In this document: positions 7,303 to 10,948 of the stretch, piece after piece
Layout: the number at the start of each line of letters is the position of its first letter
Numbering within the stretch: the first letter of the stretch is position 1
NCBI GenBank assembly: GCA_900642245.1
Contig: CAAAJI010001278.1
Span: 1-10,948, forward strand
Origin: Fragilaria radians
Lineage: Eukaryota; Bacillariophyta; Fragilariophyceae; Fragilariales; Fragilariaceae
DNA: 10,948 nt
Direction: 5' to 3'
Made by a program: the position numbers and the translations under genes
The notes under the pieces: generated by a model
Seen by the model: the letters and a program-made list of their open reading frames with translations, nothing else
What the model was told of the DNA's origin: nothing
Database searches by the model: none

Positions 7303-7747
7303 GATTTACCAAAACTTACTTTGCGGATGTCTTATCCTTTAGTTCAAATTCACATCAAATGTTCTCTGAAATAACCTTCAATGCGACGATTACTGGGTAA
7401 GACATTCTTTTAATGGCGGACCTACGGTGATTCAAGAAAGCATGAGCAGTGCATTCATAATGTAAGCTGAAAACGAAGAATCTTTGAAAGGGTTAATTAT
7501 CATTATCTACTTTGAGTGAAACACTTTGGGTTGGCTTTTGCGTTTACTGAGACACCGCTTGGTTTAATGTTACACAAACCTATTCGTGCAAATTATAATT
7601 TCATAACTTTAATTCTTTTTCTAGATTGTAACGTGAAAGGGCTATACTGCTTCGCTCAATGTAAACGTATTTCATTTGCTCACGTTTTAGTAAGTAATCT
7701 TCCTTGGGATTTTCTCTCAACTGACATACAATTGAAACAATAAAAAA

Positions 7748-7875
7748 CAAAACTTTGATGCTTCAAGATCCTCCTATTCAGGTAGGTTCAGCATGGCGTA
7801 ATCAAAGGTTTTGAAATGTACAAAACATAGAATTTCGACACTTCAAGATCCACCAAGTTTGATAGGTTCTGGCTG
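7748..7875 (+). repeat. Imperfect tandem duplication with 80-nt period
   Basis: CTTCAAGATCC occurs at 7761-7771 and 7841-7851, and TAGGTTC at 7783-7789 and 7863-7869, both exactly 80 nt apart. CAAAAC precedes each unit (7748 and 7821, offset 73, so about 7 nt were gained or lost). Each unit ends in a similar GCATGG or GGCTGG. The shared blocks are separated by diverged sequence, which suggests an old duplication. Confidence 0.6.
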
Positions 7876-8318
7876 GAGTGTATGTAAGTGATAAACAGAT
7901 ATAGAACAGACTCTTTTTACAAATCCTACATTTATGTAACAGTTAGGTGTAGTCAGCTATAACCAAAATATTAGATTTCGAACGATTAATTCATAATATG
8001 GTTTAATGCTGAATTGACTGAGGGATTAATTTTTGATTCTTACACCTCAGACATTAAATTTAGGCAACAGATTATGTGATTCGCTTATATTTTTTTACCT
8101 GGAGTAAAGATTTGTTTGTTATGATTGAATAATATCAGTCCTCTTGTAAATTAAAGATATGCTGTTTGTCAGTGTTGAACGCTTGCCTTTATCTAAAAAG
8201 CAATTAACATGTCTTCTAGATCTAGCAAATGGATATCAATAAGTAAAATCAAATGATGACAATTTATTTGCAACTTGTTGCACTCCAAATCCTAATAAAA
8301 GGTGAAAGCAAGATTCTA

Positions 8319-8347
8319 GTAATTAATTATCAGGTCACATTAATTAC
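8319..8347. repeat. Perfect 9-bp inverted repeat, 11-nt loop
   Basis: GTAATTAAT (8319-8327) and ATTAATTAC (8339-8347) are perfect complements separated by TATCAGGTCAC. The arms are AT-rich, so a hairpin would be weak. Each arm contains a TAATTA core of the sort bound by homeodomain proteins, which may be coincidence in AT-rich DNA. Confidence 0.65.
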
Positions 8348-9121
8348 ATAAATTTTTGACCTTCCATTTGCGGAGACCATGTTTGATCATCTTGAGACCC
8401 ATTGTAAGATTTTAAAGTGAAGAGAGAAGCATGCCATTTATAACTTTGTCAAAGTATGCTCTAAATAGCCTATATGTTGAGAGTTATCAAAAACCCATAT
8501 GCTGCATTGTCCATGGGCTTTGTCTAACAAGCGATACTTGCTCTATACGTATAATTCAGATGCTTATCTCTGAATCTACTCTAAATATGCTGGATTGGAT
8601 CTCAGCAGAATATTTCATTGGTAGCCTCCAAGGAGCAATATGAAAACACATTTTTTCCTCATTAGCAAACAATATCTTCCACCTTTCTGTTTCTTAAGTA
8701 ACATTGATATGACTTAAACCAATTTCCTTTTCGATGACCTATATTTTGCATCCCTAAGACTTCTCACCAACGACGCTAGTGCATCATTACAACTCAATAC
8801 GATGATGAAAAAGAAAGTTATTCATGGCCTAACTGGAAAAACCAACAACAATAATTCAAATTATACTTTCACGCTGTAGATATAGTATTGGGCAAAGATG
8901 TGAACTCAAAATTGGCGACTAAATTTATCTCATCTTTTTTTGTAACAGTGTGTATCTAATGAATCATTGCCTAGAAATGTAAAGTAAGTGTTGGCTTACC
9001 CATATCAACAATCGTGATATTCAACATCAACAAGTTCAATGACGCTACAAGTCAAAGGCTGTAAATTTGGATTCTTCTACTTCTTTGTTAACATTTCGTA
9101 AATAAATTAATTTCAATGGTC

Positions 9122-10168
9122 TCATTCAACTGGGGTAAAGTAGGGATCATTTAAAATATCATCCACAGTTACACGATCTTCTGGATTATGGATAAAAATT
9201 CGTTTCAAAAGATTTTGTTGTTGTTGTGATAATCCCTGAAACAAAAGTAGAATCGCCTTGACTCTTTCATTTTGAATCACCTCTGATCTAACATCATTCA
9301 AAACAAAGTAATCCCAACAGGCATCTCCAGGTGTTTCATACAGATATCTACCAGTCCAAAGAAGGAAGAGAGTACACCCGATTGCCCACATATCCACTCC
9401 AAAACATAGATTTCCAAGGATGGCCGCTCCAGCCTTTTCAGCAGCTATACCGATTTGACGCACTTCAGGACTCACGTACGGAGGTTTTCCGAGATTTGTT
9501 TTGGGGGGAATCTCTAGGGCGACTGGTAAAAATTGATCACCATCTCTGGCACATTGCTTAGCCATTGCGAAATCAATGAGAAAATACCCACCATTTTCAC
9601 ATTGGATGATATTTTCTGGAGAGATATCATAATGAAGAATGCCCAATCTTTTCAAAACTTGTAAATTTTCAACAGACGATCGAGTAACTTCCGGAGGAGC
9701 GTTAGGTTGAGGACCATTGGCTTGAAGGTAATCACAAAGATCGTAACCCAAACGGGGCATGATGATGTAGTAATGTTCATTATCCTCGAGGGCCTCAAGT
9801 ATACTGCCGATATGAACGTTATCGCCGTGAGCTTGGGCAACATGAATCTCACTCATGATATTTTCCCGAGGATTAATCTCTAGCCACGATTTCTTTACCA
9901 CCTTGATGACAACGCGACTCTGTTGAACATCCAATTCGTAGTGTCCTTGTGCCCCCCTGTTATATTTTTGTCCATAAAAGATTGCACCTTTTTCATCTGC
10001 TTTACCTATAGGTGGACCTCGTTGAAAAAGTCTATACTCGATTGGGAACTCAGGGTCACTACGGCGGACACATCCTTTAACCATGTTTCCAAATTCTGGC
10101 CGCATCCAAAATGTTGCTTCAAATATCTCTGGTGCAGGAAATGCAACTGCAGGCGCCGCGTTTGCCAT
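9122..10168 (-). CDS. Divergent protein kinase-like protein with altered HRD, DFG and APE motifs
   Basis: A 348-residue single-domain protein with the eukaryotic protein kinase fold. Visible in order: VVIK with the ATP-binding lysine K89; an alpha-C glutamate, E107 (SEIHVA); a hinge-like MPRLGYDLCDYL (137-148); the catalytic loop HYDISPENII with D181 and N186; DFA instead of DFG (D199-A201); SPE (233-235) instead of APE; VDMWAIGC with D259; and the C-terminal arginine R332 in PEDRVTVDDIL. The catalytic Lys, Glu and Asp residues are kept, so it may be active. HRD is HYD, which makes it a non-RD kinase. No clear GxGxxG loop is seen; the 88 residues before K89 are unusual, with short Gly-containing stretches (about 51-75). 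There is no signal peptide or membrane span. The start ATG at 10168 has G at -3 and +4, a good eukaryotic context. Kinases of this style are familiar from diatom genomes, but I cannot name a subfamily or substrate. Confidence 0.88.
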   Translation of the reverse strand: MANAAPAVAFPAPEIFEATFWMRPEFGNMVKGCVRRSDPEFPIEYRLFQRGPPIGKADEKGAIFYGQKYNRGAQGHYELDVQQSRVVIKVVKKSWLEINPRENIMSEIHVAQAHGDNVHIGSILEALEDNEHYYIIMPRLGYDLCDYLQANGPQPNAPPEVTRSSVENLQVLKRLGILHYDISPENIIQCENGGYFLIDFAMAKQCARDGDQFLPVALEIPPKTNLGKPPYVSPEVRQIGIAAEKAGAAILGNLCFGVDMWAIGCTLFLLWTGRYLYETPGDACWDYFVLNDVRSEVIQNERVKAILLLFQGLSQQQQNLLKRIFIHNPEDRVTVDDILNDPYFTPVE

Positions 10169-10304
10169 TGCACTCGGATGGCAAAGGAATATATGAAACA
10201 GAGGTTTTCTACTACAATCGGTTTAATCGCGCTGCTTTTGTTGAGATGTCACTTTGAATCTTTTTAACAGAAGGAAAACTAGGATTCCATTGCCGTTGTA
10301 CAAG

Positions 10305-10377
10305 GTAAATTATACAAATATGTATACAACATTGTTCACAAAATTTTGGTACGACTTGTGTTTGAAACTTTTTTTAG
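10305..10377 (+). other. Possible 73-nt plus-strand intron
   Basis: CAAG|GTAAAT at 10305 is a good 5' splice site, and CTTTTTTTAG at 10377 has the pyrimidine run expected before a 3' splice site. The length suits a short stramenopile intron. No open frame with ATG directly feeds it, so it would be in a 5' UTR, possibly of the small frame starting at 10446. AT-rich DNA gives such pairs by chance. Confidence 0.2.
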
Positions 10378-10445
10378 GTCGGGGATGCGCGGGTGCTACG
10401 TAGATATCGTACGAACTTTATTGGAATGACAGGAAAAGATCTGCA

Positions 10446-10634
10446 ATGTACCAATTTCAGACATTTCTTATTGGCGTATCGAGTATACTACTAGCAAATA
10501 TTCTGTATCTTGAACCGAGAGGCCAACAACATATGTTGTCAATGAACTTTTGGATCAGTAATTTCATCATTGTTGAGAGAGATATCAGAAGAATAAGGAA
10601 ACGACGTACTACGATCGAAACACCTGGATTCTAA
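10446..10634 (+). CDS. Small unrecognised ORF, doubtful gene
   Basis: A 62-codon ATG frame divergent from the kinase gene. The N-terminal part, FLIGVSSILLANILYL (residues 6-21), is hydrophobic enough for a signal anchor or membrane span, and the C-terminal part is basic (DIRRIRKRRTT). The layout resembles a small membrane protein, but nothing matches a family I know, and a frame this short occurs often by chance. The only extra support is the intron-like pair just upstream. Confidence 0.2.
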   Translation: MYQFQTFLIGVSSILLANILYLEPRGQQHMLSMNFWISNFIIVERDIRRIRKRRTTIETPGF

Positions 10635-10653
10635 AGGGATGTGCTGCTATTTT

Positions 10654-10686
10654 ATTGGATAGAAAGGCCACTGCGCACTATCCAAT
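10654..10686. promoter_or_regulatory. Inverted repeat containing mirrored CCAAT boxes
   Basis: ATTGGATAG (10654-10662) and CTATCCAAT (10678-10686) are perfect 9-bp complements with a 15-nt loop. Each arm holds a CCAAT box, the NF-Y binding core, in opposite orientations. It lies about 490-520 nt upstream of the kinase ATG. It could be a paired activator site or a chance hairpin. Confidence 0.4.
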
Positions 10687-10948
10687 CTAGTGTCAGTATG
10701 CTGTCTGTCAAAGTGATTTTTGTCCCTTAATGCCTGCCTGAAGGAGTGTACGAGAAAGTTCTGAACGTTACATCGAAAAAGGTTCCGAGTAAATACTTAG
10801 TGCAGATGTCTTGTTGTCAAATGTCACAAAGGACAACTTACTCGATTTCGAAACGACAACCTTATGTAATGACGCATATGCATCTAGGTTTTTGGCAATA
10901 GTAATGTGTGGCCAAAAATTGGATTAGGATAACAGAAATCTCAATTTC

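Larger units (their letters stand above)
6143..9121. other. Long AT-rich stretch without a supportable gene
   Basis: About 3 kb with frequent stops in all frames. The longest plus-strand frames are 73, 75 and 70 codons (6268-6489, 7516-7743, 8431-8643). They have no recognisable domain, and the first starts with TTG rather than ATG. No tRNA A/B-box pair, rRNA or spliceosomal RNA pattern was seen. Local structures are a possible degenerate LTR (7023-7302), an imperfect duplication (7748-7875) and inverted repeats at 7033-7060 and 8319-8347. The right end (about 9000-9121) should include the 3' UTR of the kinase gene. Confidence 0.6.
10169..10948. other. Region upstream of the kinase gene
   Basis: These 780 bases should hold the kinase promoter and 5' UTR. 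No gene is certain. On the plus strand there is a splice-like pair (10305-10377), a 62-codon ATG frame (10446-10634) and a hairpin with inverted CCAAT boxes (10654-10686). From 10690 to the right edge I see nothing further. Confidence 0.6.

Noticed and set aside
7516..7743. A 75-codon ATG frame in the gene-poor stretch
   Set aside because: No motif, no good splice context and no recognisable transposon protein sequence. Frames of this length are expected by chance over 3.6 kb.
8431..8643. A 70-codon ATG frame in the gene-poor stretch
   Set aside because: It has no domain or composition typical of the coding regions in this window, whose proteins are Asp/Ser/Thr-rich or show a clear domain.
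9002..9020. A 6-bp inverted repeat, ATATCA and TGATAT, near the 3' side of the kinase gene
   Set aside because: Arms this short are expected many times by chance in AT-rich DNA, and there is no U run to suggest a terminator.

Overview
The window looks like nuclear DNA from a diatom or a close stramenopile relative. The evidence is a DUF6824 protein (a domain known mainly from diatoms), a divergent kinase of a type common in diatom genomes, proteins rich in Asp, Asn, Ser and Thr runs, AT-leaning spacers, one probable short intron, and no bacterial operon structure. The assignment is inferred from gene content and not from a marker gene.

The left half (1-5479) is gene dense. A plus-strand PHD-finger gene (22-1437, open to the left edge) has the short motifs of plant PRHA/HAT3.1 proteins but no homeodomain. 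It converges on a minus-strand DUF6824 gene (1909-3158), best explained as two exons separated by a 47-nt intron. Behind that, also on the minus strand, lies a 513-residue coiled-coil protein of unknown function (3938-5479). All three proteins are mostly disordered, and two carry long acidic runs encoded by GAT/ATC repeats. The first two are probably nuclear; nothing ties them to one pathway.

The middle (5480-9121) has no gene I can support. Its left part carries C tracts, GA repeats and a small duplication. Near 7.0-7.3 kb there is a degenerate stretch that resembles one LTR of a Ty1/copia element, with an LTR-like start, a TATA box and a sequence close to the initiator-tRNA primer-binding site. 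An 80-nt-spaced imperfect duplication and two short perfect inverted repeats also lie there.

The right part holds a minus-strand protein kinase-like gene (9122-10168) with changed HRD, DFG and APE motifs. Upstream of it (10169-10948) are good-looking plus-strand splice signals followed by a 62-codon ORF, and a hairpin carrying inverted CCAAT boxes; whether a gene lies there is unclear.

No CRISPR array, rRNA, tRNA or intact mobile element was seen. I found no convincing new multi-gene system; the most interesting items are the homeodomain-less PRHA/HAT3.1-like protein and the divergent kinase.
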